From Gongronella butleri (Eukaryota > Mucoromycota > Mucoromycetes > Mucorales > Cunninghamellaceae), in assembly GCA_025201375.1 (NCBI GenBank), contig JAIWZP010000020.1, positions 124,001 through 188,000 on the forward strand: 64,000 nt of DNA, in the 5' to 3' direction. The position numbers and the translations under genes were made by a program. Under the pieces are notes generated by a model, which worked only from the letters and a program-made list of their open reading frames with translations, was not told the DNA's origin and ran no database searches. The number at the start of each line of letters is the position of its first letter. The stretch's first letter is position 1. Shown piece after piece: positions 1-11,764 of this stretch.

Positions 1-2738
1 AGGACGAGATGGGTATGGGCAAGACGATCCAGACAATTACACTGTTGCTCAGCGACAACACCAAGCCAAATCTCGTCATTGCCCCTGCCGTCGCCATCAT
101 CCAATGGTCCAATGAGATTGAAAAGTTCACGGTGAACAACGTCAAGGTCCACTTGTATCACGGTAAGACAGCAATTGGGAGACAAAAACATCAAAAGCAA
201 GCCATTTACGCGAAATCACACTCTTTTTTCTTTTTTTCCAGGCGCCAAGCGCGCATCCACCCGCGCCGAATTGGAATCGTACGACATTGTCATCACCACG
301 TGTAAGCATCGACGCCCATGGGAGCGCGAACGACCACTGATTCTTTCAAATTTCTTTTTTTTGAAGACTCGGTGTTGGAAAGCGCGTTCCGTCGCCAAGA
401 AGGCGGCTTTACGAGAAACGGCAAGAAGAAGAAAGAACGCTCGCTGCTGCACAACATCAAGTGGCATCGCATCGTCTTGGACGAGGCGCACAACATCAAG
501 GATCGCTCTTCCAACACGGCGCGCGCCGCCGTAAGACCTCGCATCCTTTCTTTTTTTTTTGATGCACCGCTCATTCCTTTTTTATTTCGTGCCGTTTTGT
601 CTCTAGTTCAACCTAAAGAGCCAATACAAGTGGTCGTTGACGGGCACTCCTCTTCAAAACCGCGTTGGCGAGCTGTATTCTCTCATTCGCTTCATGCAGG
701 CTGGTAAGTAACAGGAGAGCCAATGCCAACAGCACATACCCTGGCGCGCACAGACTCATTTTTTCGCTTTTTTTTAGATCCTTTTGCCTACTACTACTGC
801 AAAGAATGCCCGTGCAAGCGCGCCAGCTGGAATTTCGTTAATAACAAAAAGTGCATCGATTGTGGCCATCGACCCATGGAGTAAGCACAAAAAATCGCGT
901 AAAATAGGACGCGTCGCGAAAAAAAAGAAAAAAGTAGCGCTCAATTGTCTTTTATTTCTCTTTCCCCCTTTTTTTCTCTTTAGCCACACGTGCTGGTGGA
1001 ACAATGAGGTGCTCAAGCCGATCCAAAACCATGGCTACGTGGGCGAGGGCAAGATTGCCATGGACAAGTTGCGCCAGCTGCTATTGCACATGATGCTACG
1101 CCGTACAAAGGTCCAATGCGCCGACGACCTTGGCCTGCCGCCACGCACGGTCGTTGTGCGCCGCGACTTCTTCAACGAGGAGGAAGAGGAGGTGTACACG
1201 TCGCTTTTCAAGGACACCGCGCGCAAATTCAACACCTACGTCGAGGAAGGCACCGTGCTCAACCATTATGCCAACATCTTTGAGCTGCTCACGCGCATGC
1301 GCCAATGCGGTATGATCAAAATTAAAAAAAAAAAAAGACGCGTGTCGCTTACCTTTATTTTTTAAATTAGCCGACCACCCTGATCTCATCACCAAAAAGA
1401 CGTCTGACAACAAGCAGCTTGTGTGCAGCCTTTGCACGGAATCGCCCGAGGTAAGAACTGAGAATTGGTCCGTGTCGCCCCTCCTCTGGAGGCTCATTGC
1501 GCTCCCCTTTTTTTTACGTCATCTAGGACGCGATCTCGTCCATGTGCAAGCACGTGTTTTGCCGCGAGTGCATCACGCAATTCTTGCAAAGCTATGAAGC
1601 ATTGGAGCAAGCGACCGAGGCTCCGCGCTGCCCACGCTGCTACGCGTTCCTGTCGATCAATTTGGAGCAAGAGGGCTTGGATATCGAGGATGGTGAAGGC
1701 AAACACGCGGCATTTTCGAAAAACAGCATTGTCAACCGCATCGATATGGCCAAATGGCGCTCATCCACCAAGATTGAGGCGCTCGTCGAGGAACTCTCCA
1801 AGCTGCGCGCCGAGGACCGCACGCTCAAGAGGTAAAAAAGAAAAGAAAAAAAAAGGGTAACGCGTTTTTCTTTTTTTTTCCGGTCACTGACACTTATTTC
1901 TGATTTTTTTTTATTTGACAGCATTGTGTTTTCTCAGGTAAAAGTCAAGAGACACGAGCAAAAGAGGGACACGGTGCTTATCCAATGTCTCTTTTTCTTG
2001 CTTTAGTTTGTCAATTTCCTGGATCTTGTGTATTGGCGCCTCAAGCGCGCCGGCTTTGGCTGCATCCGCCTGGACGGCACCATGACGCCGCAGCAACGCG
2101 ACGCTGCCATCCGACAGTGAGTGAATCAGAGACACGCGTGGGACCGGGCTCGATTTTTCTTTGATTTTTTATCAAATGTTGACGCGTCCCTTGCTCTTTT
2201 TTTACGTTTTAGCTTCATGACGGACCCCACGACGACGGTGTTCTTGATCAGTCTCAAGGCCGGTGGTGTGGCGCTGAATTTGACGGAAGCGAGCCGCGTG
2301 TTCATTTGCGACCCCTGGTGGAACCCATCGACTGAACGTAAGTTGCACCTTTTTTTAAAACTGGTTCCCCGTGACCCAATTGGCCCAATCGCATCGCATC
2401 CGTGCGCTGACGCGTCGTTTTTATGTATTTGCCATTTTTTAGTGCAGGCCATGGATCGTATCCATCGTCTTGGCCAATACCGCCCTGTGCGCATCACGCG
2501 CCTGATCATCGAAAATAGCATCGAGAGCCGCATTGTGCAGCTCCAGGAGAAGAAAATGGCGCTCGTCAACTCCACCATTGGTAAGAAAACACGATACTTG
2601 GCAAAAAAAAAAAAAAAAGGTCGCACCGACTTACACACCGTCCATCTTGTTTTCTGTATTTTCTCGTTTTTAGACCAAGACCAGTCGGCCATGGACCGTC
2701 TGTCCGTGGAGGACCTGCGCTTCCTCTTTGTCATGTAA
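1..2738 (+). CDS. RAD16: Rad16-type SNF2 ATPase with RING finger, 5' end outside window
   Basis: This is a SWI2/SNF2 DNA-dependent ATPase of the Rad16 type, which in yeast works with Rad7 in global-genome nucleotide excision repair in the nucleus. The window opens just before the Walker A motif ([10 protein letters not shown]), so the N-terminal part is missing. A DEAH box follows ([10 protein letters not shown]). A C-x2-C cluster ([15 protein letters not shown]) lies in the Rad16-specific zinc region. A RING finger ([28 protein letters not shown]) sits between the helicase lobes. The second lobe ends with the typical [16 protein letters not shown] read 13 exons: 1-162, 242-301, 367-530, 607-703, 778-880, 984-1309, 1371-1450, 1527-1831, 1922-1937, 2007-2116, 2213-2337, 2443-2580 and 2674-2738. 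One exon has only 16 bases. Other RING-SNF2 proteins such as Rad5 are possible, but the [10 protein letters not shown] and CWWN contexts favour Rad16. Confidence 0.92.
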
Positions 2739-4519
2739 ACCCCTTTTTAATGTTTTCTCGTCCATCGTCCCTTCCCCTTCCCATTTGTGCATCTTTTTCT
2801 TTTTCTCTTTTTTTTTCCTTGTTTCGCCATTCATCGCCATTTACCCCGTATTTACCCCCTTCCCTCCCTCTCGCATCTCTTTCCTCTTAGTTTGCCCCTT
2901 TCTGAACCTCATGGGCACCTTGATCTTTTTCTACAGTGGCACTTTTTTACCCACTCCGTACAATATGAATAGCCAAAAAGTACCTAAATCGAAATAAAAT
3001 CAAAGGATGAGCCTCTCGAATAATAAAAAAATGCCACCCCGTTTCATCATTCTAAATATTACGATCCAGCCACGGGTTGACAGGAGAAATGATCGCATCG
3101 TTGTAGCGCAAACAACCTCAAATAGAAACATTTTGGCTTTTTTCGTGTCTTTTTAATCGCTGCTTGAGCCACATTGATCACACGATTTAGGCGTCTCTTT
3201 CTGTAGAAGCGCGTCGTTTAACAAAAAGAGGACCTCGATTCAGTGGTTTCTGAAAAATTGGCGATGAAAGTGATTTTATCGTATTTTAATCACTTCACAA
3301 GAAAAGTGAGAAGCTGCAAGGTCCTTTCATGCCATGAACATGTCAAGTTAGGCTTTCTCCTTCTAATGAGCCCACCCCGAGAGATCTGTGGCCACCGGTG
3401 GACGTGCACTGGCCGATTTTCAAAAACGCGGATTTTCCAAGGGGTGCGGTCGAAGATTTGAAAAATGCAAAATTTTGGTCTACGGATAGCCACGCCCTTC
3501 CAGCCTAGGGTGACCACTCTCGAGCAACCGACAAACACGCAATAAAACCCAGGTGTCCATTGGCTAGCTTCGGCGTAAATGATGTTTTTCGTTAAATTTT
3601 CGGCTCAAGGGCATCTCAACGAAAAGTGCCTGGATCTCTCAGAAACCAATACCATCAGAAAGAGCATGGCGCGCTGCGTATGTGAACGTGGATGATCAAT
3701 GAAAAAATGTGTTTTTTTTGGCCTTTCTGACGCGGTTACAAAGTCATATGCAATGTTCGACGCGCGATAAACCGCGTCAGATGTTGACTGACACGCGTCT
3801 GTTCTTAGTCAAATTCATGCCTCTAAAGCCGCCATTGCTAATGGACGCGTTAATGGAGATCGATGAGCGCGTTTTCCCTGTGCAAATGCGTTTGAAATTT
3901 AAATGATAATCCTGAATTGCTCATCAACCAACAAGTCGATGCCGCTCTCTTTTGCCATTTCGCGCGGTGTCTCCATACGGCTTCTCTTGTGTACAAGTTT
4001 GGCGGAATTCTGGAGACCTGATTTTTAAATTTTGGTTTGGGGGCGCGACACGGCTGATTTCTTTATTTGCGTGCTACGCGTCGTCGTGCCTTTTTACAGC
4101 TGCAGAATCATGTCTGACCAGGGTTTCAAGCTTGCCTTTTCACGCTGGGACTCGTTTTTCAGCACTGGAGTGGCTGAATGGCAAAATCACATAGAGATTT
4201 TGGGTAAAAAGCGCCTTATTTCACGAAAATCATTGACGGTGCTTCTTTGTGAAGCGATTGTGATCTCCATTGAAAGTTGAATTCAGCCTCTTTCAACTTG
4301 GCCAGTGAGGCGCCAGTTCTTTAGCATTGTTATACACGTGACTATAAGAAAAAGGGATTTTAAAGGGCATTAGCGTATGCGTCCCGCGATGTCCTATTTT
4401 TCACGGTGCAATCATAATTTTATGGTAAAAAGTGTATGTACAGAGGATGGCATGTAGAAACTAGGACAGACAAAACGGACAAGAATTCAGAGATGCTACA
4501 AATAAAAACGAAGAAAAAA
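2739..4519. other. Intergenic, 1.8 kb, no supported gene
   Basis: The first 250 bases are pyrimidine-rich and probably the RAD16 3' untranslated region. The rest is AT-rich, with scattered short open frames that lack protein-like composition or any recognisable motif. I see no repeat array, tRNA or transposon ends. Confidence 0.6.
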
Positions 4520-6690
4520 TCACGCGGCGTCGACAATAGACGAGATATCATAAAAGAGGCATGAATTGGTGGCCGTGCCGTTCCACCCACGATTGCCGGA
4601 CGTTGTGATCATGTAGCGACACGTGGGATCGATCACTGACGCGTAAAAAGAGAAAACGTGAGGTTTTTTCTTAATTTTCCCTCTTTTTTCCTCTCTTTTT
4701 TTCAAAGAGGTGTTTGCTTACAGATCTGCGACGTGACACCGCCATGGTGTCCAGGGACAATGGTAAAGGGGATGACGGACTTTGAGCTGGCCTGTTTTAC
4801 GGCCTCGGTGGGGGCGACCTCTTGATTTGCGGGCGTGTCGGGGCGGATAGTGAAGGAGGATTCCACCGAGGTGTTCCATAGGCGGATATTGTCATGCGAC
4901 GCGCTATCGCCATTGACAATAAAAAATCAAATCAAATCAGTCATTGTGGATCCAATTGAACAAAAAAAAAAAAAACAAGAAGAGAGAAGCATTTACCAGA
5001 CAATATGCTTGCCATTGGGCAAGGCGGCGACATTGTAGACGGGGCCCGAGTTGACGGGCATGCGGAGCGACTGGATGAGCTGCATTTGCTTTGCGTCGTA
5101 CTCCTGGACAATGCCATTGCGCCGGCCGACGTAGATTTTGGATCCATCGGCATTCCAGCAAGCGGACAGGCACCATGGTGGTGTCTTGTCGGGCAAGGGG
5201 AGCTTGGCAGCTTCCTTGTCGGCGCGTCGATCCCAAAGCAGGCACTGCCCGTCAATACTCGCGGTCAAAAACACATTGCTGTGCTTCTGGTCCCAAAGTT
5301 CCTCTGTAGAATCTGTTGCCGCTGCCATTGGCTGCGACGACGATGCTTCCTCCATGACCACATCCGTGTCGCCGTTCTCATTGGCATCCTTGTCGCCGTC
5401 TTTTCCATCCTTGTCGCCGTCTTTTCCATCCTTGTCGCCCGTCGGCGTCGCAGACGTGTCCATGGCGTACAATGGCTGGAACGACGCACACGCCAGCTGT
5501 GCAATGTGCCCATTGTATTGCCGGATGATGCCGCCTTGCTGCAGGTCCCATTCCTACCGAACAAAAAAAGTCAAAATGAGCCGCGCGCGAATTTCTTTTT
5601 CTTTTTCTTTTTCTTTTTTTTTTCTTCTTTTTTTGCATAAATGGTGGTCGTACGACGATCTGCTTGTCCCATGACCCGCTCAAAAACGATGTTTCTCCCG
5701 GAGTAACGGTCAAGACGGACACGGGCGCGGTGTGTTTGCGAAAGACGTGGTGGCATTTACCCTCGTCATGGCGGATCGTGGTCAAATGCACGGCGCCACT
5801 CTCCATGCCCTGCAATCCCCACAATGCCTCGGACTGCACGGCCATGCTGTACACCGGCGACAGCTTGGTCTCTTTACTGACAGTAGGCACATTGCTAGTG
5901 CTGATGGACGATGCCGGCGAATCAGGCACATCCGTGCCATTGGGCTCCATTTTGATCACAGGTTCTAAAAAAAAAAAAAAAAAAAGAGGGATGAATTCAA
6001 ACAGCAATGGAATCAGGAAGCGTCGTACCTGGCTGCTCATCGTTTTCCCACCATGAGCTGATGACACCAGCCTAAATTTAAACAAAAAATTAAAAACTTG
6101 ATTATAAAAAACGCGTCTTTTTGTATTTTTTTCGCGCGTCGTTTGGCGCCGTGGCTAGAAGTTTTACCAACGAGATGGAATCGGCGAATTGGTGTCTCTG
6201 TGCTTGTGTAAGAGGGGTTTTGCCATTGATGGAGGCGAAAAAGTCCCATTTTCGAATGTAGCCATCGTCTGAGCCTGTAAAGACCCATCGGAAGCAGCGC
6301 GTCGCGGCCAGGCTGTAGATGGCATTGGGGTGGATCGCGGCGGCCTGTCAAAAAAAAAGTCAGTACCGTGCAAAATGTGCCCGTGGGGACATGCCAACGA
6401 TTTGATTTACCAGTGGTGTGATATCAAAAGACGCCGCATGCGCGAGCTCGGGTGCCAAAGTAAGATTGACCTGGCGCTTGCTGGGCACCTCCTGCAGCGA
6501 CGGCGATGGCTGGCTCTGATCAAGTATGTCTTTTTTTTTTGCAAAACAGGTGAGAAAACAACGCCATGTTCAAAACAAGACAAAAAACGACTTTACCCTC
6601 GGTGTCCAGCTGTTCACCGTCCTCCGACTGGTTGTCAAGGGGAGGCAGCGACTCCTCATTCATATCCAGGTCTTCTTCGTCCGACGACAT
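4520..6690 (-). CDS. SPT8: SAGA complex WD40 subunit Spt8
   Basis: Spt8 is the WD40 subunit of the SAGA transcription coactivator that contacts TATA-binding protein. The start at 6690 opens an acidic N-terminus (MSSDEEDLDMNEE). The beta-propeller follows, with AAIHPNAIYSLAATRCFRWVFTGSDDGYIRKWDF, then VYSMAVQSEALWGLQGMESGA and FLSGSWDKQIV. The C-terminus reads DPTCRYMITTSGNRGW, a signature I associate with Spt8. A low-complexity acidic insert in mid-propeller repeats the DKDGKDG unit (about 5385-5445) and is followed by an NENGDTDVVMEE stretch. At least six introns interrupt the gene, several with long A or T runs. The gene is divergent from the unknown gene at 7743 across a homopolymer-rich kilobase. 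A different WD40 protein cannot be wholly excluded. Confidence 0.86.
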
Positions 6691-6696
6691 GGTGGC

Positions 6697-6737
<41 letters not shown>

Positions 6738-7742
6738 AGGGGGCAAAAGAACAAAAAAAAAAAAAAAGCAAAAAGAAAGGGGCCGATTGTCCCATTTCAT
6801 CTGAAAAAGGCTTTCAATCGCCGACGCACCCTTGCTTCAAAGCGAGGCATCCGTGCCGCTGCCCCACAAAGATTGGACGACGTGCGCGTTGTCTCATCGC
6901 ATCCAAAAGTCGGCACCCCATAATAAAAAAAATTCCGTGTCTGCCCCTATCTTTTTTTTGGAAAAAAAGGCACTTGAAACAAAAGGGGGTCTTTCTCTGG
7001 AGGAAACAAGGGGTGTGCGGCCTTGACGCATTGATGATGAGGCACTTTTTTGTTTGCCCAATCCCTTGCTTTTGTCATTTCCAGAGAAAGCCCATTTTGC
7101 ACACAAACAAAGAGGCACAAATGACTTGGGAAATAGGGGGACGGGTAAGGAAAAATAATAAAAAAAAGGAGGAGGTTGAAAAAAAGGGGGGAGAGAAGCA
7201 AAGCGGCAAAAAAAAAAGGGGGGGCCTCAGTGGCGTGCGTTGTGTATGTGTCTCTCTCTCAATTTTCAAATGTGTCGTTGAGGGGGGTGAAGGGGGTTAG
7301 GTGAATGGCAACAGCATCTTTTTGTCAATTGGATTGGGTGCAGTGCCATTGGCCCCAATCCATAGATGGAACAGACGCGTCTTTTTGCAAGGCAAAAAAA
7401 AAAAAAAGGAGACACCCTGCACACAAAAAACAAAAAAAAAGAGACGGGTGGCGGCCCATGATGGACAAGGAAGGGGGGCCACGAGCTCAGAGCACAGAGA
7501 GAGAGAGAGAGGCATACTTTGCCCATTGGGGCTGGAGGGCCGATGATGGCCAGCAAAGAGGCGCTCTTTTTTTTTTTTGACGGGCGAGCAGAGGATGTGA
7601 TGGGTGGTGCATTGCCCAAAAAAAGGGGGAGGGAAAAAGGAAAAATAAAGATGAAACTCTTCATTTTTTTTTCACTCTTTTTTTTTCGCCTCTCTTTTCT
7701 TTTTTTTTTCTTTCTTTCTTTTTTTTCGAGCTGGAGTTTTGT
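6691..7742. other. Divergent promoter region rich in A and T homopolymers
   Basis: This spacer separates divergent SPT8 and the gene at 7743. It holds many runs of A, T, C or G of 8 to 25 bases. A T/C-rich tract (about 7663-7735) lies just before the downstream ATG, as seen before many starts in this window. Open frames here consist of homopolymer translation and are not convincing genes. Confidence 0.6.
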
Positions 7743-8906
7743 ATGATGAAACGACAGATGTTGCTGCTAGGTGATTACGATGGGCAATTGTTCTTTTTGT
7801 ACACGCGGCAAGGTGGCAAGGGCGTACAAGATTATTATTGTTTGCAAGACCTATGTCGCTTATTTTTCGCGCCGGAGCATGAATCCACGTTTTTGGAGGT
7901 TTTTGAGCGCGAACCGCACGGGTTTTTCCAGCAGGGCACGCTGTGTCTTGTTGAAAAGACGCAGGTGATGCAGATGGCTCGGCGGCATCGGTTGCTTGCG
8001 CTTGTGGAGCTGTGCAGCCTTTCGCATGATGAATTGAGCTACGGCATTGCTGATCCGTTGCTTTCCATCACCAACGGCACGCTGTTGCGCTTGGTGTCAC
8101 CACCCAAGCATCAGATCGACAAGCATACCACGGAATGGCGTCCATGGCCCGATGTTGCCTCACTGGCGGCGGCCATTGCCTCCGCCAATGCAACAAAACC
8201 ATCGACGACGGCGTCATCATCGCCAAAAGCAGCATCATTGCCACCACCATCGTCTTGCTCGCGCTCACCTGGCACGTTCCCGTCTCGTGACTTAGTCTCC
8301 GATGCACTAGAAAAGAAAAAACCGGGGCCATGGGGGCCATTGAGCTCGTCCACCAGCGACTGGACACGGCACTTTTTACCCCTGGCCTCGCACCTGATGA
8401 AACATACCCTTCTTGCCCAGCGCCAGCAGCAAGCGATCATCGATTGCCGCCAACGCAAAGTCGTCCTAAACCAAGGAACACATAAATCCACGTCACCACC
8501 ATCACAAACACAACCATCCAACATCACCGTCGGCATAAAACGCGTCGCCAAAACCCAAGGCGCGCCAACCCCACGTCCATTGCCGCCGTCATCGTCTTCT
8601 TCCTCGTCGTCCTCGTCGTCCTCTTCTTCCATGTCATCGTCCTCGTGCAAAAGGCGGCGGTCGCCTCTTTCTTCGCCCACCAATTCGTCCTCATCCATCG
8701 ATACCATTGCCACCGCGTCATCGGTAAAATCCGCGCGCTGCTATTTGGATAACCTCGACTTGCTAGCCACACAAGCAACGAAAATGCAAGGTTTACCATT
8801 GTCGCCACCACAGGACTTGTCGCCCCCTTTCTCCTTGCCACCCATCACCTTTCATTCTTCAACACTCTCATTACCCTCCCTTAGAAACGTCCTGTCAGAC
8901 ATTTAA
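7743..8906 (+). CDS. Unknown protein, globular N-terminus and serine-rich tail
   Basis: I do not recognise this 387-residue protein. It is an intron-free reading frame, which is rare here. Residues 1 to about 120 look globular (GDYDGQLFFLYTRQGG, DYYCLQDLCRLFFAPEH, MARRHRLLALVELCSLSHDEL). The rest is low-complexity, with Ala/Ser/Pro stretches, about 18 nearly consecutive serines near residues 285-305, and a basic patch (CKRRRSPL) that could be a nuclear localisation signal. Two ATGs are adjacent (7743 and 7746), and either could be used. A dense T/C tract precedes the start. The architecture (small folded domain plus disordered tail with basic patch) would suit a nuclear regulator, but that is a guess. 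Confidence 0.7.
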   Translation: MMKRQMLLLGDYDGQLFFLYTRQGGKGVQDYYCLQDLCRLFFAPEHESTFLEVFEREPHGFFQQGTLCLVEKTQVMQMARRHRLLALVELCSLSHDELSYGIADPLLSITNGTLLRLVSPPKHQIDKHTTEWRPWPDVASLAAAIASANATKPSTTASSSPKAASLPPPSSCSRSPGTFPSRDLVSDALEKKKPGPWGPLSSSTSDWTRHFLPLASHLMKHTLLAQRQQQAIIDCRQRKVVLNQGTHKSTSPPSQTQPSNITVGIKRVAKTQGAPTPRPLPPSSSSSSSSSSSSSSMSSSSCKRRRSPLSSPTNSSSSIDTIATASSVKSARCYLDNLDLLATQATKMQGLPLSPPQDLSPPFSLPPITFHSSTLSLPSLRNVLSDI

Positions 8907-9518
8907 TACTGCCAATGGCCACCTTTTTTTATTTTATTTTATTTTTTTGCATTTCCCTCTCTTTTTTTTTCTTTCTTTTTTTTCTTATTTTGTTTTTTTT
9001 TTTTTTTTTTTGTCCGTGATTGCTTGTCATCGTGCCTTTTTTCTGTCCCCTTGTCATCATTCCCTTTTTTTTCCACCCCTTGGCCATGCTACGGTACCCC
9101 AATCTTCTGCCCCTTAGTTGCCCCCCCCCGCCTTTTTTTCCTCCTCGCCCATCTCTCTTTTCTCTCTCCTGAAACAAACAATAGAAAAAAAAAAGTAAAC
9201 ATAAGCAAAGGCAGCTCACATACCCAAACTCGCCTTTTTTGTTGTCTGTCCGTTGTCGCTGGCCCCCCTCCCCTTCCGCCGACTCCCCCTTTTTTTTCTT
9301 CCTCATCTCACACAATGTCTCCTATTTGCAAGACGCCAGGTCTCGGATCATCCGCCGCCGTGCGTCACCAGGCTTGCCGGGTGAACAAAAAAGATAGATT
9401 GGTGGCGAACAAGGACAAAATCCTTGTCAATGAATGAAATCAGAAAATGTCATGGATGATCGTCATGAAGACGCGCTTTATTTCGGGTTTAATTCCATGA
9501 AAAAAATAAAATGAGAGT
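8907..9518. other. Convergent intergenic region, T-rich
   Basis: This spacer lies between the 3' ends of the unknown gene and the TMEM209-like gene. It has long T runs (8986-9011) and pyrimidine-rich blocks. A 41-codon frame begins at an ATG after a T/C tract near 9315 and runs to about 9437. It has ordinary composition but no recognised motif, so I do not call it a gene. Confidence 0.55.
9477..9482 (-). terminator. AATAAA polyadenylation signal
   Basis: On the minus strand this reads AATAAA, 37 bases past the proposed stop of the TMEM209-like gene. It supports that gene ending near 9519 rather than at the apparent stop at 9636. Confidence 0.45.
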
Positions 9519-11413
9519 TCAATAAAAGATTTCCTTCTTCATGCTAAAATAAAATAAAAAAAAAAAGAGCGACATGTCAGCCAAATGCATGCCTGCATGA
9601 AATTTGAAGATCCTGCCATTCTCGGGGAAGATCACTTACTCATCCGTGATGTAAAAGTAAACAAGCAGGAAGCGGAAAATGTCGCCGTCCTCCTAATTAA
9701 ACATGCAAAATGAGCTCATTTGGTCCATTTTCTTGCTTTTATTTTTTTACCTGGATCAATGGGGGCACCACTGACGGCTTCTCATGCTCCATCCATGTTC
9801 TGAAACAGTGCCACACGATCTGTGCAATATAAAAAAAAAAAAAAGTTGAGATGGAACTCGCGTCGCGTGATCACTTTTTTTTTTCGTTTCCGATCTTACC
9901 TTGGCATCCGAAGGCAGGTGGCCCTGTCGCGCCGTGTATTGATAAGCAGTGAGGTTGGAGCCGGTCGCAAGGTCTACGAAAAAAAAGAGTGCGTTTCGAA
10001 CATGAGTTACGCGCAATTTGTCGAATTTGACTGATTTTGTCGCTTTTTTTACCTTTTATCCTGGCGGCCATGTGTTCGCGAGCTTCTTGCGATTCACCGA
10101 GTCCGGGGTAACAAATGCATTCACGCACAAGGTGCGCAGACAGGGGGAGCTGATACACAAAAAAAAAAAAAAAAAATGAGATGCACTCGTTTTGTCGTTT
10201 TTTACTTTTTGTACTTACGGCGAATTGGTTCAATTGCCAGCACACAAGCTGGAAGCGATCGTGCGTGCACTCGGCAACCGTGACATTGGGCAACATATCG
10301 TCAATCATTTTGATAGTCTTTGCCATTGGCTGGAAAATGTTGCTGCTGAGCCACTAGAGAAAAAAAGTGTGAGCGTGTGTGTGACGCGCGACAAGACCCC
10401 AAGGACGCGTCGCGTCGCGCCTTCTTTTCTCTTTTTTTTCTTACGGTGTTTAAGCGGTCGTAAAAGATTTTTGATTTCAAATCGTTGAATTTGGCCCAAT
10501 TTTGCTGGAACAGGTCGATTTGCTCGTCTCGGAAGTCGAGGACCATTTTGTCGGTGCGCAATTGCCACAGCGACTTGTCCATGCGCTTTGCGGGCGGGCG
10601 AGGGGGCGGGATCGATGGTTCAAACGAAAGACCGAGGCAGGCACGCGTCGCTTGCTTGCTTTCCTTGGCAAGCCGGTCCGAGTCGTCGAGCATGCGCTTG
10701 AGCGAGCTCGTGACGTCGCGTTCCGACGTCAATGGCTCGTCGCGCGCATTCGGCTGTTGCGCCGTGAAGAATTGGAACGTGCTTGCTGCCGTATTGATCG
10801 TTGGCGCACCCGTGGTGGCCCCAATGGAAGCCGGTGCGGCCGTGACAGGTTCATGACGCTTGGCGGGTGCAAACAGGCCGAGTACCGCGTCCATGGGCGC
10901 TTGCTTGAGCGACGCGACCGTGGCCGTCGCAGGCTGCTTGGGCCGCTGCACGCCTTCTTTGGCAATCACTTGGAACAATTGCAAAAATCGCAACACCATT
11001 TGCGTCACCGGGCCTTGGTCTACACGAAAAAAAAAAAAAAAAAAACATGAAAATCAGGCCATTGCGTGCATTGTCATGACAAAAGAATGCCCCTTACAAG
11101 GAAGCGCCGACGCTTTATTGAGAAAATCGACATTCCAGCGCGTGATCACCTGGTGCGAAAAGTACGCATACGCGCCCCAGACTAGAAAAGAAGAGAAAAC
11201 AAGCATGAGGACGTGGATCTTTGGGCAAAAAAGTCGTCGAGAAACCATACCAGCGATGCGGAAAAGGGCCCCGAGCGAGTACGGCAGCCAATGATCCAGA
11301 GGAACAACACGCACGGTGACAGCCAGCGTGACCAGCCGCAGCAGGTTGCTCTTCCACAGGTATTCGTCCCACGTCTGGTACGTTGTAACCGCGTCAAGAA
11401 AGGCAAAAGGCAT
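9519..11413 (-). CDS. TMEM209 / cytochrome b561 N-terminal family membrane protein
   Basis: Resembles the TMEM209 family (Pfam CytochromB561_N), whose animal members are nuclear-envelope proteins. The N-terminus carries hydrophobic segments (LLRLVTLAVTVRVV, GALFRIAGM, WGAYAYFSHQVI). A low-complexity linker follows (FAPAKRHEPVTAAPAS). The C-terminal domain has the family pattern: SLWQLRTDKMVLDFRDEQID, a W at a domain start (WLSSNIFQPMAK), the pair CICYPG and HMAARIKDLATGSN, HLPSDAKIVWHCFRTWMEHE, and a final hydrophobic strand (FRFLLVYFYIT). I place the start at 11413 because a long T tract precedes that ATG; an upstream in-frame ATG at 11530 would translate that tract. About eight introns are present. 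Splicing at GTAAGT (9637) onto a short exon gives a tail DDMKKEIFY ending at 9519. Without it the protein ends at 9636. Predicted length is about 430 residues. Confidence 0.62.
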
Positions 11414-11764
11414 AAAAACGGGACAAAACCAGCAAAAAAAAAAAAAAAAAAAAAAAAAGGGACACGAAGAAGAAAAAGAACAAGGAAAAAAAAAATCTGC
11501 GGCCGCTTGACCCGTTTTCGATCCTTTCAATGTCCGCCCGCAAAAAGGTCCCCAAGCGCGCGCGTCCGTCTCAACATGCTTCGTTGCGCTCCATTGTGGC
11601 CATTGGATGTTGATCCTTGGTGGCCACGATGCCCTTTATGTTTTCTGGATGATGAAGATGAGTCTATGCTTTATATAAAAGGGATGCAATGCATGTAGAG
11701 AGGGGAGTGAGGAAGAAATAATATAAAAACAGGGAAAAAAAGGCGATGAAAGAGGTTTGAATGC
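11414..11764. other. Short intergenic region between tandem minus-strand genes
   Basis: Holds a long A run (11433-11458), which on the minus strand is the T tract upstream of the TMEM209-like start. The remainder is probably the promoter of that gene and the 3' untranslated region of the upstream PPR gene. Confidence 0.5.

Noticed and set aside
3243..4280. Short plus and minus open frames of 60-80 codons after RAD16
   Set aside because: They show no motif, no intron structure, no promoter-like tract and overlap one another in different frames.
5385..5445. Repeated DKDGKDG stretch in SPT8 considered as calcium-binding loops
   Set aside because: The spacing does not make EF-hand or RTX loops. 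It is a short low-complexity acidic insert in a WD40 protein.
8929..9437. Open frames with long Lys or Phe runs in both strands
   Set aside because: They are translations of homopolymer tracts and have no protein-like composition apart from a 41-codon end that lacks support.
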